Origin: Rhizobium sp. FKL33
Lineage (GTDB): Bacteria; Pseudomonadota; Alphaproteobacteria; Rhizobiales; Rhizobiaceae
Length of the DNA stretch: 64,000 nt
NCBI RefSeq assembly: GCF_005222915.1
Contig: NZ_STFX01000031.1
Coordinates: 62,001 to 126,000, forward strand
Reading direction: 5' to 3'
Shown here: in pieces, positions 40,911 through 49,470 of the stretch
How the letters are laid out: each line of letters begins with the position of its first letter
How positions within the stretch are numbered: position 1 is the stretch's first letter
Position numbers and translations under genes: made by a program
The notes under the pieces: model-generated
What the model was told of the DNA's origin: nothing
Seen by the model: only the letters and a program-made list of their open reading frames with translations
Database searches by the model: none

Positions 40911-42791
40911 ATGGCGGATATCGCAGCGACCCACAGCCGCGGCCGGCCGATGTCGCGAGAGGAGAAGAAGGTGATCTTCGCCTCCTCTCTCGGCACCGTG
41001 TTCGAATGGTACGACTTCTATCTCTACGGCTCGCTGGGAGCCTATATCGGGATGGCGTTCTTCAATTCCTATCCCGAGGCTACGCGCAACATCTTCGTCC
41101 TGCTCGCTTTCGCGGCGGGCTTCCTGGTGCGTCCGTTCGGCGCGCTTGTGTTCGGACGGTTGGGCGACATCGTCGGCCGCAAATACACCTTCCTGATCAC
41201 CATCCTGATCATGGGCGTTTCCACCTTCATCGTCGGTCTTCTGCCCGGTTCGGCGCAGATCGGCATCGCCGCGCCCATCATTCTCATCATTCTGCGCCTG
41301 TTGCAGGGCCTGGCGCTCGGCGGCGAATATGGCGGCGCCGCGACCTATGTCGCTGAACATGCGCCCGACGATCGCCGCGGCTTCTACACGTCCTGGATCC
41401 AGACCACCGCGACGCTCGGTCTCTTCCTGTCGCTGCTCGTCATTCTCGCCGTGCAGTCGATCCTGGGACGCGACGCTTTCGCCGAATGGGGCTGGCGCAT
41501 TCCCTTCCTGATCTCTGTCGCTCTGCTCGGCGTCTCCGTGTGGATCCGCGTTCAGATGAACGAATCCCCCGCCTTCAAGAAGATGAAGGAAGAGGGAAAG
41601 ACGTCGAAGGCGCCGATCTCCGAAGCCTTCGGCCAGTGGAAGAACGCCAAGATCGCGCTGCTCGCGCTGTTCGGCGCCGTCGCCGGTCAGGCCGTGGTCT
41701 GGTATTCGGGCCAGTTCTACGCGCTGTTCTTCCTGCAGAACGTGCTGAAGATCGACCTGCAGGACGCCAATGTCATGGTCGCGATCTCGCTTGCCATCGG
41801 CACGCTGTTCTTCGTGGTGTTCGGCTGGCTGTCCGACAAGATCGGCCGCAAGCCGGTGATCATGCTGGGCCTGGCGCTCGCCGCGCTCACCTACTTCCCG
41901 CTGTTCAAGGCGTTGACCTGGGCCGGCAACCCGGCTCTCGCCAAGGCGCAGTCGGAAATCCGCGCCACGGTGACGGCCGATCCGGCGGACTGCAATTTCC
42001 AGTTCAACCCCACCGGCACGGCGAAATTCACCACATCCTGCGATATCGCCACCGCCTTCCTGACCAAGAACTCGATCCCCTACGACATCGTGCCCGCGCC
42101 TGCCGGGACTCCCGCGACCGTCAAGATCAAGGACGCGGTCGTTCCGAGCTATGACGCCGTCAAGGCCGGCGATCAGGCCAAGGGGCTGGACGCAACCTTC
42201 CAGAAGGCGGCATTCTTCGCTCTCAAGGACGCCGGCTATCCGCTGGTCCGCGGCGCGGCCTTCGTGCCCGAGCCCAAGATCGCCGCTTTCGTGGCGGCCA
42301 ATCCGGAACTGAACCTGGATGAGGCGGCCATTCGCGCGCTGACGCCGGAAACCATGTCGGCGGCCAAGATCATCCGCGAGAAATACGCAACAGCCAAAGA
42401 TCTCGAAGGCGTGACCGAAATGGCGGTCTACAAGGTGCCGGCCGGCGGCGAATTCAAGATCGTCGCCAATCCGGACGAAGTGAACTGGGTGCAGTGCATC
42501 GCCATCCTGACCGTTCTCGTGATCTATGTGACCATGGTCTATGGCCCGATCGCCGCCATGCTGGTGGAAATGTTCCCGACCCGCATCCGCTACACCGGCA
42601 TGTCGCTGCCCTATCACATCGGCAACGGCTGGTTCGGCGGCCTGCTTCCGGCCATCGTCTTTGCGATGTCGGCGGCCAAGGGCGACATCTATTACGGCCT
42701 CTGGTACCCGATCGTGATCGCTGTGATGAGCCTGATCATCGGCATGATCTTCCTCAAGGAAACCAAGAACAACGACGTGCACACGCTCTGA
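40911..42791 (+). CDS. MHS-family MFS transporter with large periplasmic insert
   Basis: A 626-residue major-facilitator protein of the metabolite:H+ symporter group, whose members carry dicarboxylates, alpha-ketoglutarate, proline or betaine. The family start is SSLGTVFEWYDFYLYG; the A-like motif FGRLGDIVGRKYTF follows TM2 and GWLSDKIGRKPVIML follows TM8. Twelve hydrophobic segments are visible. Between TM9 and TM10, residues about 338-524 form a hydrophilic insert that topology puts in the periplasm; it has a cysteine pair (DCNFQF and TSCDIA). Usual MHS proteins are about 430-450 residues. The substrate cannot be named. Confidence 0.9.
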   Translation: MADIAATHSRGRPMSREEKKVIFASSLGTVFEWYDFYLYGSLGAYIGMAFFNSYPEATRNIFVLLAFAAGFLVRPFGALVFGRLGDIVGRKYTFLITILIMGVSTFIVGLLPGSAQIGIAAPIILIILRLLQGLALGGEYGGAATYVAEHAPDDRRGFYTSWIQTTATLGLFLSLLVILAVQSILGRDAFAEWGWRIPFLISVALLGVSVWIRVQMNESPAFKKMKEEGKTSKAPISEAFGQWKNAKIALLALFGAVAGQAVVWYSGQFYALFFLQNVLKIDLQDANVMVAISLAIGTLFFVVFGWLSDKIGRKPVIMLGLALAALTYFPLFKALTWAGNPALAKAQSEIRATVTADPADCNFQFNPTGTAKFTTSCDIATAFLTKNSIPYDIVPAPAGTPATVKIKDAVVPSYDAVKAGDQAKGLDATFQKAAFFALKDAGYPLVRGAAFVPEPKIAAFVAANPELNLDEAAIRALTPETMSAAKIIREKYATAKDLEGVTEMAVYKVPAGGEFKIVANPDEVNWVQCIAILTVLVIYVTMVYGPIAAMLVEMFPTRIRYTGMSLPYHIGNGWFGGLLPAIVFAMSAAKGDIYYGLWYPIVIAVMSLIIGMIFLKETKNNDVHTL

Positions 42792-42817
42792 GGCTTGCTC
42801 CGAGACAACAAAAATGG

Positions 42818-42848
42818 GGGCCCGGCAATCGCCGGGCCCTTCTTCTTA
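42818..42848 (+). terminator. Intrinsic terminator after MHS transporter
   Basis: Nine-base perfect arms GGGCCCGGC (42818-42826) and GCCGGGCCC (42831-42839) with an AATC loop and TTCTTCTTATT tail. Confidence 0.85.
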
Positions 42849-42877
42849 TTTCATGACGTTCGTCTGGATCCACATAT

Positions 42878-43579
42878 TCATCGTCCCCGGTCAGGCCACC
42901 ACCCGCGGGCGTGAAAGATGCAGGCGACGGCGAAGGCGAACCAGGCGCCGAGCAGAAATCCGGCCGTTGAATCAGACGGATAATGCGCGCCGACGAAAAC
43001 TCGCGTCGAGGCGAGCGCAACCCCAAGAGCAATCCAGACCAGCCAGTAGCGCGGATAGAGAATGGCGAGCGCAGTGAAGAAGGCGCCGGCCGTGGTTCCG
43101 TGACCCGAGGGAAAGCCCTGATAGAAGAATTGCATCTCGAACGGCCGAAAATCGAAGGGGCCGGTCTCGTCAAAAAGGGCGGGACGCGCCCGGCCGATAG
43201 CGTTCTTGAGAAGCGTGGCGGTAAGGCCGGAGGTTGCGACGCTGACGAAAACGAACGCTGCAGCCGAGGTGAGGCGACGGGTGAAATCCCTCACCGCGCC
43301 GCCATCCATGTCGCGATAGCTGACATAGACGGTGACGATCAGCGCCGCGCTCGACCAGAGGATCCAGCCGGACTTGGCGTAATCGGTCATCATCCGGCTC
43401 GGATGGCTGAGCCAGACCGGCCAGCGGCCCATCTGGCCGCCAGCCCAGGCGTCGAGCTGCAAGCCGACGATGACGGAGACCGCGAAAATCAGCGGCAGCG
43501 CGACATGGGGCCGCAACAGCCCCGTCGCCCTGAGTTCCGCCAGTGAAAAGCCTATCCGGGGCGTCGTCGTCATCGTCAT
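42878..43579 (-). CDS. PAP2-family membrane phosphatase
   Basis: A 233-residue integral membrane phosphatase. All three PAP2 signature blocks are present: KNAIGRARP (near residue 127), PSGHGTTAG (near 157) and STRVFVGAHYPSDSTAG (near 190), with the catalytic histidines. Six hydrophobic segments are visible. Substrates of this family include undecaprenyl pyrophosphate, phosphatidylglycerol phosphate and lipid A phosphates; the one used here is not decidable. It lies 24 bases downstream of leuB on the other side, in the same orientation, and may be cotranscribed with it. Confidence 0.92.
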   Translation of the reverse strand: MTMTTTPRIGFSLAELRATGLLRPHVALPLIFAVSVIVGLQLDAWAGGQMGRWPVWLSHPSRMMTDYAKSGWILWSSAALIVTVYVSYRDMDGGAVRDFTRRLTSAAAFVFVSVATSGLTATLLKNAIGRARPALFDETGPFDFRPFEMQFFYQGFPSGHGTTAGAFFTALAILYPRYWLVWIALGVALASTRVFVGAHYPSDSTAGFLLGAWFAFAVACIFHARGWWPDRGR

Positions 43580-43603
43580 GCAGCAGTAAACTCCCTCGGG
43601 GCG

Positions 43604-44716
43604 TTACGCCGCGAGGGTGAGATATTCCTCGAGGATCGCGTCACCCATTTCCACGGTTCCGACCTTCTTGCAGCCCTCGGCCATGATGTCGCCGGTGCGG
43701 ATGCCCTTTTCCAGCACATTGGCGATGGCCTTTTCGAGCGCATCGGCTTCCTTGATCATAGCGAAGGAATATCTCAGGCACATGGCGAAGGAGGCGATCA
43801 TGGCGATCGGATTGGCGATGCCCTGGCCGGCGATATCGGGCGCGGAGCCGTGCACGGGCTCATACATCGCCTTGCGCTTGCCGGTCTTCGGATCCGGCGC
43901 GCCGAGCGAGGCCGACGGCAGCATGCCCAGCGAACCCGTGAGCATCGAGGCGATGTCGGAGAGCATGTCGCCGAACAGGTTGTCGGTGACGATGACGTCG
44001 AACTGCTTCGGCCAGCGGACGAGCTGCATGCCGCCGGCGTCGGCCAGCATATGCTCGAGCGTCACGTCGGAATATTTCGCCTTGTGCGTGGCGGTCACGA
44101 CTTCGTTCCAGAGCACGCCCGACTTCATGACGTTGCGCTTTTCCATCGAGCAGACCTTGTTGCCGCGAGTGCGGGCGAGCTCGAAGGCGACCGAGGAAAT
44201 GCGTTCGATTTCAAACGTGTCATAGACCTGGGTGTCGATGCCGCGCTTCTGGCCGTTGCCAAGGTCGATGATTTCCTTGGGGCTACCGAAATAGACGCCG
44301 CCGGTCAGTTCGCGGACGATGAGAATGTCGAGGCCTTCGACGATCTCCGGCTTCAGCGAGGAGGCGTTGGCAAGCGCTGGATAGCAGATCGCCGGACGCA
44401 GATTGGCGAACAGCGCCAGATCCTTGCGCAGGCGCAAGAGACCGGCTTCCGGGCGCACGTCATAGGGAACGGAATCCCACTTGGGGCCGCCGACCGCGCC
44501 GAACAGCACAGCGTCCGCAGCCTGGGCCTTTTCCATGTCTTCTTCGGAAATCGCCGCGCCATGGGCGTCATAAGCCGATCCGCCGACCAGGCCTTCGTCG
44601 GTGACGAAACCGGCGTTGAACTTTTCGTTCATCGCTGTGATGAACTTGCGGACTTCCGCCATGGTTTCCTGGCCGATGCCATCGCCGGGGAGAAGGAAAA
44701 GCTTGCGTTCGGACAT
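43604..44716 (-). CDS. leuB: 3-Isopropylmalate dehydrogenase
   Basis: A 370-residue NAD-dependent decarboxylating dehydrogenase of leucine synthesis. The N-terminus [14 protein letters not shown] and the metal/substrate motif [28 protein letters not shown] (aspartates near residue 250) are diagnostic; [14 protein letters not shown] follows. Complete. The ATG at 44716 gives the normal start; an upstream in-frame extension crosses the divergent promoter and is rejected. leuA and leuCD are not in the window. Divergent from the MarR-GNAT gene by 137 bases. Confidence 0.96.
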   Translation of the reverse strand: MSERKLFLLPGDGIGQETMAEVRKFITAMNEKFNAGFVTDEGLVGGSAYDAHGAAISEEDMEKAQAADAVLFGAVGGPKWDSVPYDVRPEAGLLRLRKDLALFANLRPAICYPALANASSLKPEIVEGLDILIVRELTGGVYFGSPKEIIDLGNGQKRGIDTQVYDTFEIERISSVAFELARTRGNKVCSMEKRNVMKSGVLWNEVVTATHKAKYSDVTLEHMLADAGGMQLVRWPKQFDVIVTDNLFGDMLSDIASMLTGSLGMLPSASLGAPDPKTGKRKAMYEPVHGSAPDIAGQGIANPIAMIASFAMCLRYSFAMIKEADALEKAIANVLEKGIRTGDIMAEGCKKVGTVEMGDAILEEYLTLAA

Positions 44717-44814
44717 GTGCCGCCACTTTCGGTTCTGAGTTGAAACTGCGGCCTCCATATCCCTGCATTTGCGGCTTTTCAAGCCGTTCCAGCAGCCTTG
44801 CGGTTCGCTCGCCG

Positions 44815-44849
44815 AACCCATATAGTTGCGTCGTGCAACTATATGGGTT
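44815..44849. promoter_or_regulatory. Perfect palindrome, probable MarR operator
   Basis: Fifteen-base perfect arms AACCCATATAGTTGC (44815-44829) and GCAACTATATGGGTT (44835-44849) around GTCGT, ending 4 bases before the MarR-GNAT start. The central AGTTGC-N5-GCAACT is the kind of site bound by MarR dimers. It would block transcription or translation of the regulator, so autorepression is likely. Confidence 0.75.
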
Positions 44850-44853
44850 TCTA

Positions 44854-45801
44854 ATGAGCATTGAGACAGAAGCAATTCGGCGCGCGTCACGGCGGCTGGT
44901 CCGGGAACTCGGTTTTCTCGGCGCCGGACTTGCGGGCACGACGCTGGCGCCGTCCGCAGTGCATGCGCTGGTGGAACTGGCGCGCAACGACCTCTCCGCC
45001 AAGGATATCGCGCAGCTTCTCCTGCTCGACAAATCGAGCGTCAGCCGTCTCCTGGCCAAGCTGTCGGATGAAGACCTGCTGCGGGAAGAAAGCGATGCGG
45101 AGGACGGGCGCAGAAAGAAGCTGGCGCTGACCCGAAAAGGCAGGACGCTCGCCGCCTTTATAGATGACTATGCCGACAGCCAGGTGACGCGGGCGCTCGC
45201 CAAACTCGATGCTCCCAACCGGATGCTGGTTCGGCGGGGTTTGGAAGCCTATGCTTCTGGGCTCGAAAGCGCGCGCCTCGACATCGCGCCGTCTCGTCCA
45301 CAGCTGGAGATCGTGTCGGGATACCGGCCCGGCGCCATTGGGGCTGTTGTCGCTCTTCACGCGCGTTACTATGCTCGCCATTGGCGGTTCGGCGCCGCCT
45401 TCGAGGCGAAAGTCGCTGCAGGACTGGCCGACTTCGTCGGTCGTCTCGACAGGCCGAACAATGAAATGTGGCTGGCGGTGATGGGAGACGACATCGTCGG
45501 GTCGGCGGCTGTTGATGGCGAAGATCTCGGCGACGGCAAGGCCCATCTGCGCTGGGTGATCGTCGACGAGGTTTTGCAGGGGCAAGGCGTCGGACGCCGG
45601 CTTCTGGAGCGCGCGCTTGCCTTTGCGGATGCCCGGGCGTTTCGGGAAACGCATCTCTGGACATTCGCCGGGCTCGATGCGGCGCGCGCGCTTTATGAGC
45701 GAGCGGGATTTTCGCTCAGCGAGGAGTGGCGCGGAGACCAATGGGGAACAGAGGTAACCGAGCAGCGTTTCCTGCGCCTGCGCCCAACCCCGCCAATCTG
45801 A
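44854..45801 (+). CDS. MarR-GNAT fusion regulator/acetyltransferase
   Basis: A 315-residue two-domain protein. Residues about 1-145 form a MarR winged helix ([34 protein letters not shown], with the wing [16 protein letters not shown]). Residues about 155-310 form a GNAT acetyltransferase with the AcCoA loop [19 protein letters not shown] (Q/RxxGxG/A) near residue 235-250. MarR-GNAT fusions are common; their substrates are mostly unknown. A perfect palindrome abuts the ATG. It is divergent from leuB. Confidence 0.9.
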   Translation: MSIETEAIRRASRRLVRELGFLGAGLAGTTLAPSAVHALVELARNDLSAKDIAQLLLLDKSSVSRLLAKLSDEDLLREESDAEDGRRKKLALTRKGRTLAAFIDDYADSQVTRALAKLDAPNRMLVRRGLEAYASGLESARLDIAPSRPQLEIVSGYRPGAIGAVVALHARYYARHWRFGAAFEAKVAAGLADFVGRLDRPNNEMWLAVMGDDIVGSAAVDGEDLGDGKAHLRWVIVDEVLQGQGVGRRLLERALAFADARAFRETHLWTFAGLDAARALYERAGFSLSEEWRGDQWGTEVTEQRFLRLRPTPPI

Positions 45802-45811
45802 CGCCGCAAGC

Positions 45812-45839
45812 TTGCCAGTCGGTCAAACTCCAATTACAT
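45812..45839 (+). promoter_or_regulatory. Possible promoter of the thi operon
   Basis: TTGCCA (45812-45817), a 16-base spacer, then TTACAT (45834-45839), about 10 bases before the riboswitch. Matches are partial. Confidence 0.35.
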
Positions 45840-45849
45840 ACGGAACTGC

Positions 45850-45946
45850 TCTAACGGGGTGCTGGGATCGGTAACGATCGTCGGCTGAGAGGTCTTAAGA
45901 CCAACCCGAAGAACCTGATCCGGTTAGCACCGGCGGAGGGATTAGA
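45850..45946 (+). ncRNA. TPP riboswitch (THI element)
   Basis: Conserved elements in order: P1 arm TCTAA (45850-45854), ACGGGGTGC, CTGAGAGG from 45885, then ACCTGATCCGGTTAGCACCGG-type and GGAGGGA, closing with TTAGA (45942-45946) against P1. This is the standard thi-box fold. It precedes thiB by 55 bases and should repress thiBPQ when TPP is bound. Confidence 0.97.
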
Positions 45947-45959
45947 CGGCACGATATCT

Positions 45960-46001
45960 CAGCGCCCTATTCCCGTTTGTTGAAACATGAAGGAGGCGCT
46001 G
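45960..46001 (+). promoter_or_regulatory. Ribosome-binding-site sequestering hairpin of thiB
   Basis: CAGCGCC (45960-45966) pairs with GGCGCTG (45995-46001), covering the end of the Shine-Dalgarno AGGAGG (45991-45996) right up to the ATG at 46002. This suggests translational control by the riboswitch. The 7-bp pairing is exact; the switch is inference. Confidence 0.6.
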
Positions 46002-47012
46002 ATGCGCAACGCGACCCTGTATTCTCTGGCGGCTCTGGCCGCTTTTTCCCTCGCTCACCCCGTCCTGTCGGCCGAGAAGACGCTGACGATCTACACCTAT
46101 GAGAGCTTCACCTCGGAATGGGGCCCCGGCCCCAAGGTGAAGGCGGCGTTCGAAAAGACCTGCGCCTGCAAGGTGGACTATGTCAGCCTCGGCGACGGCG
46201 TGGCGCTCCTGACGCGGCTGAAGGCCGAGGGCGACAAGACCAAGGCCGACATCGTGCTCGGCCTCGACAACAATCTGGTGCAGGAAGCGCGCGACACCGG
46301 CATGTTCGCCGACCATGGCGTCGACACTTCCGGCGTCTCGATCCCCGGCGGGTTCAGCGATCCCGTCTTCGTGCCCTATGACTACGGCCATTTCGCCGTG
46401 ATCTACGACACCGAGACGCTGAAAAGCCCGCCGAAGAGCCTGAAGGAGCTGGTCGAGGGCAATCCCGAAGAGAAGATCGTTATCGAGGACCCCCGGACGT
46501 CCACGCCCGGCCTCGGCCTGCTGGTCTGGATGAAAGCCGTCTATGGCGACAAGGCGGGCGAAGCCTGGGCCAAGTTCAAGCCACGGGTATTGACCGTGAC
46601 GCCGGGCTGGTCGGAAGCCTATGGCCTGTTCACCAAGGGCGAAGCGCCGATGGTGCTGTCCTACACCACCTCGCCCGCCTATCACATGATCGCCGAAAGC
46701 CAGAACCGCTATCAGGCCGCAGCCTTTTCCGAAGGTCATCCGATCCAGGTGGAGGTTGCGGGCGTCGTGAAGACGACCAAGGACAAGGCGCTTGCCCAGT
46801 CCTTCCTCACTTTCATGATCTCGCCGGCTTTCCAGGACATCATTCCCGAAAACAACTGGATGCTGCCGGCCGCCAAGACCTCGGCGCCGCTGAACCCGGT
46901 GTTCGGCAAACTCGTCAATCCCGAGAAGACGCTGGTGATCGCGCCGGAAGAGGTCGCCGCCAACCGCAAGGCCTGGATCGATGAATGGCTGGCCGCCATG
47001 AGCGTAAAGTAA
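46002..47012 (+). CDS. thiB: Thiamine ABC transporter, periplasmic binding protein
   Basis: A 336-residue TbpA/ThiB. Signal peptide residues 1-27 ([11 protein letters not shown] cut). The mature protein starts [19 protein letters not shown], and motifs such as [20 protein letters not shown] and [13 protein letters not shown] are typical. It binds thiamine, TMP or TPP in the periplasm. The start at 46002 follows AGGAGG. First gene of thiBPQ under the TPP riboswitch. Confidence 0.96.
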   Translation: MRNATLYSLAALAAFSLAHPVLSAEKTLTIYTYESFTSEWGPGPKVKAAFEKTCACKVDYVSLGDGVALLTRLKAEGDKTKADIVLGLDNNLVQEARDTGMFADHGVDTSGVSIPGGFSDPVFVPYDYGHFAVIYDTETLKSPPKSLKELVEGNPEEKIVIEDPRTSTPGLGLLVWMKAVYGDKAGEAWAKFKPRVLTVTPGWSEAYGLFTKGEAPMVLSYTTSPAYHMIAESQNRYQAAAFSEGHPIQVEVAGVVKTTKDKALAQSFLTFMISPAFQDIIPENNWMLPAAKTSAPLNPVFGKLVNPEKTLVIAPEEVAANRKAWIDEWLAAMSVK

Positions 47013-47020
47013 GCCGGCTC

Positions 47021-48613
47021 ATGATCCGCTCGCGCGAGGACAGGGTTTGGATATCGGTGGGGTTTCTCAGCCTCGCCGGCATTCTCCTGTTCGTCGCGCT
47101 GGCGGCGGCGGCGCTCCTGGCTGCCGCCCCCGAGGCGTCCTATCCGCCCCTTCCCTATCTCGCGCATCTGACGGCGTTCACGCTCTGGCAGGCGTTTCTA
47201 TCGACGCTGCTGTCGGTCGTCTTCGCCGTCCCGGTGGCGCTGGCGCTGGCGCGGCGGCGGGCTTTTCCGGGGCGTGGTCTTGTCGCTGCGCTGCTGGTCC
47301 TGCCGCTCGGACTTCCCGTTCTGCCGGCTGTGTTCGGTCTGATCGAAATCTGGGGGCGGCAGGGCCTCGCCAATGACGTCCTGGTCTGGTTCGGGGCTCC
47401 CCGCCTGTCTATCTACGGTCTCTCCGGCATTCTCATCGCGCATGTTTTTTTCAACCTGCCGCTCGCGGTGCGTTTTCTGCTGACCAGTCTCGACGCCGTG
47501 CCGAGGGATGAATGGCGACTTGCCGCCAGCCTCGGCTTTTCCCGTCTCTCCCTCTTCCGCTTCGTCGAGGGTCCTGCGCTCCTGCGGGCCCTGCCCGGCG
47601 CCGCCGGATTGATCTTCATGCTGTGCATGACGAGTTTCACCATCATCCTGACGCTCGGTGGCGGGCCGGCGACCTCGACGCTGGAAGTGGCGATCTATCA
47701 GGCGCTCAAATTCGATTTCGACCCGGCCCGCGCCCTGGCGCTCACAGGGCTGCAGATCGCGCTGACCGCTCTGGTGTTTCAGGCGCTGCGTCTGGCGCCT
47801 GATGTGGACGAGGCGAGATCCACGCTGTCATCCCGCCCTTTCCGGCCCGACGCTGCGGGACTTGCGGCGCGCGGCAACGATGCTGTCATCATCCTGCTCT
47901 TCACGCTGTTCGTGGCGGGACCGCTCTTGGCCGCAACGATCGCCGGGCTGAGGGCGGATCTTCTCCGTCTCGTCTCCGATCCTTTCTTTCAGCGCGCGTT
48001 GGCGATCAGTCTCGGCATAGCCCTGTCGGCAGGACTTCTCTCCACGCTGCTCGGCTATACGCTGCTCGAGGCGCGGCGGCGCTTTCCTTCGGGCTCGCTG
48101 GCCCGGCGGAGCCTCGGCCTCACCGATTTCATCCTGCTGTCGCCGCCCTTGGCGTTGGGGGCGGGCTGGTTCGTGCTGACGCTCAGGCTGGATTGGCTTG
48201 GCGTCGGCGCGCCGTTTGCCGTGATCGTCATCAACGCGCTGATGGCGATGCCTTTCGTCGCCCGTGCGCTCGGCCCCGCCCTCGATAGCCACGCCCGCCG
48301 CACTGAAAGGCTGGCCCTGAGCCTCGGCGTGACAGGTTGGAACCGGCTGCGGTTGATCGACTGGCCGGCGTTGAAAACGCCTATCCTCACTGCTCTCGGT
48401 TTCGCCATGGCTCTGTCCCTCGGCGATCTCGGCGCCATTGCGCTGTTCGGCGACGAGACTTTCATCACCCTGCCCGCACTGCTCTACGCCAAGCTCGGCA
48501 GTTACCGCGGCACGGATGCGGCCGGTCTTTCCCTAATTCTCGGTCTCGTCTGCCTGGCCCTGATGGCGCCGGCGCTCAGGAATTCGAACTCGGGAGCAGC
48601 AGGCCATGCCTGA
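47021..48613 (+). CDS. thiP: Thiamine ABC transporter, permease
   Basis: A 530-residue inner-membrane protein with two fused BPD-transporter (permease) halves, about 12 hydrophobic segments. EAA-type loops are seen as EWRLAASLGFSRLSLFRFV (near residue 165) and RTERLALSLGVTGWNRLRLI (near residue 428). The duplicated form is normal for ThiP. The ATG at 47021 follows the thiB stop by 8 bases; the stop overlaps thiQ by 8 bases. Confidence 0.95.
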   Translation: MIRSREDRVWISVGFLSLAGILLFVALAAAALLAAAPEASYPPLPYLAHLTAFTLWQAFLSTLLSVVFAVPVALALARRRAFPGRGLVAALLVLPLGLPVLPAVFGLIEIWGRQGLANDVLVWFGAPRLSIYGLSGILIAHVFFNLPLAVRFLLTSLDAVPRDEWRLAASLGFSRLSLFRFVEGPALLRALPGAAGLIFMLCMTSFTIILTLGGGPATSTLEVAIYQALKFDFDPARALALTGLQIALTALVFQALRLAPDVDEARSTLSSRPFRPDAAGLAARGNDAVIILLFTLFVAGPLLAATIAGLRADLLRLVSDPFFQRALAISLGIALSAGLLSTLLGYTLLEARRRFPSGSLARRSLGLTDFILLSPPLALGAGWFVLTLRLDWLGVGAPFAVIVINALMAMPFVARALGPALDSHARRTERLALSLGVTGWNRLRLIDWPALKTPILTALGFAMALSLGDLGAIALFGDETFITLPALLYAKLGSYRGTDAAGLSLILGLVCLALMAPALRNSNSGAAGHA

Positions 48614-49289
48614 TTTCGACGTCGCATCGCTCGACCTTCGCGTGGAAGATCTCGGCATCGCCTTCGGGGCGCGGGAATTTCGCTATCGCCTGCATCTTCA
48701 GGGAGCCGGCTTGGTCGCCGTCACCGGGCCGTCGGGCGCGGGAAAGTCGACGCTCTTTCACCTGCTGGCCGGGTTCGAAGCCCCGACCAGTGGCCGCGTC
48801 CTGTTCGGCGGGCGCGACATCACCCATGAGCCGCCCGGACGCCGGCCGCTGACCTATGTGTTCCAGGAGCACAATCTCTTCGCCCACCTGACCTTGTTCG
48901 ACAATGTCGGGCTCGGCATCAACCCTGCCCTGCGGCTCGATGCGGCGGCGCGCGCCCAGGTGTCGAAAGCGCTGGAGGCCGTCGGGCTCGCCGGGTTCGA
49001 AAAGCGCAAGCCCGCCGATCTCTCCGGCGGCGAAAAGCAGCGCGTCGCTTTCGCCCGGGCGCTGTTGAGAAAGCGGCCGCTGCTGCTGCTCGACGAACCC
49101 TTCGCCAGTCTCGACGAGACGCTGCGCCAGGATATGGGCGCTTTGGTGCAGTCCATGCAACAATCTGCGCCGGTGATCGTTATGATGATCACACATGACC
49201 GGAGCGAGATCATGCGCATCGCAGATCGGGTCGTGGAGGTCCGGGACGGCGCCGTGACCTTCACTGGCTCGACAGGGGATTGGAAATAG
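48606..49289 (+). CDS. thiQ: Thiamine ABC transporter, ATP-binding protein
   Basis: A 227-residue ABC ATPase powering thiamine uptake. Walker A GPSGAGKST (residues 41-49), Q-loop FQEHNLF, signature LSGGEKQRVAFARAL and Walker B LLLLDEPFASLDE are complete, with the H-loop ITHDRSE. Together with thiB and thiP it forms a full importer. Confidence 0.96.
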   Translation: MPDFDVASLDLRVEDLGIAFGAREFRYRLHLQGAGLVAVTGPSGAGKSTLFHLLAGFEAPTSGRVLFGGRDITHEPPGRRPLTYVFQEHNLFAHLTLFDNVGLGINPALRLDAAARAQVSKALEAVGLAGFEKRKPADLSGGEKQRVAFARALLRKRPLLLLDEPFASLDETLRQDMGALVQSMQQSAPVIVMMITHDRSEIMRIADRVVEVRDGAVTFTGSTGDWK

Positions 49290-49470
49290 ACCGTCGAAAT
49301 CACGGATAAAGCTGGTTCCAGCCTCAAAATCGACTGATTTCGTTAAGAATTTGACGGTCCCGGCGTCACAGATTGTGCTATGCAACACGCCGTGAAATCG
49401 GCTAATGGTGCCCCGTCCGGTTGAATACGGGCAAGATGAGGACAGCGCTCTGACAGTCGGAAGCAGGAGA

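Noticed and set aside
40839-42782. Minus-strand frame of 647 codons opposite the MHS transporter
   Set aside because: Antisense shadow with His/Asp/Arg-rich composition and no recognisable domain.
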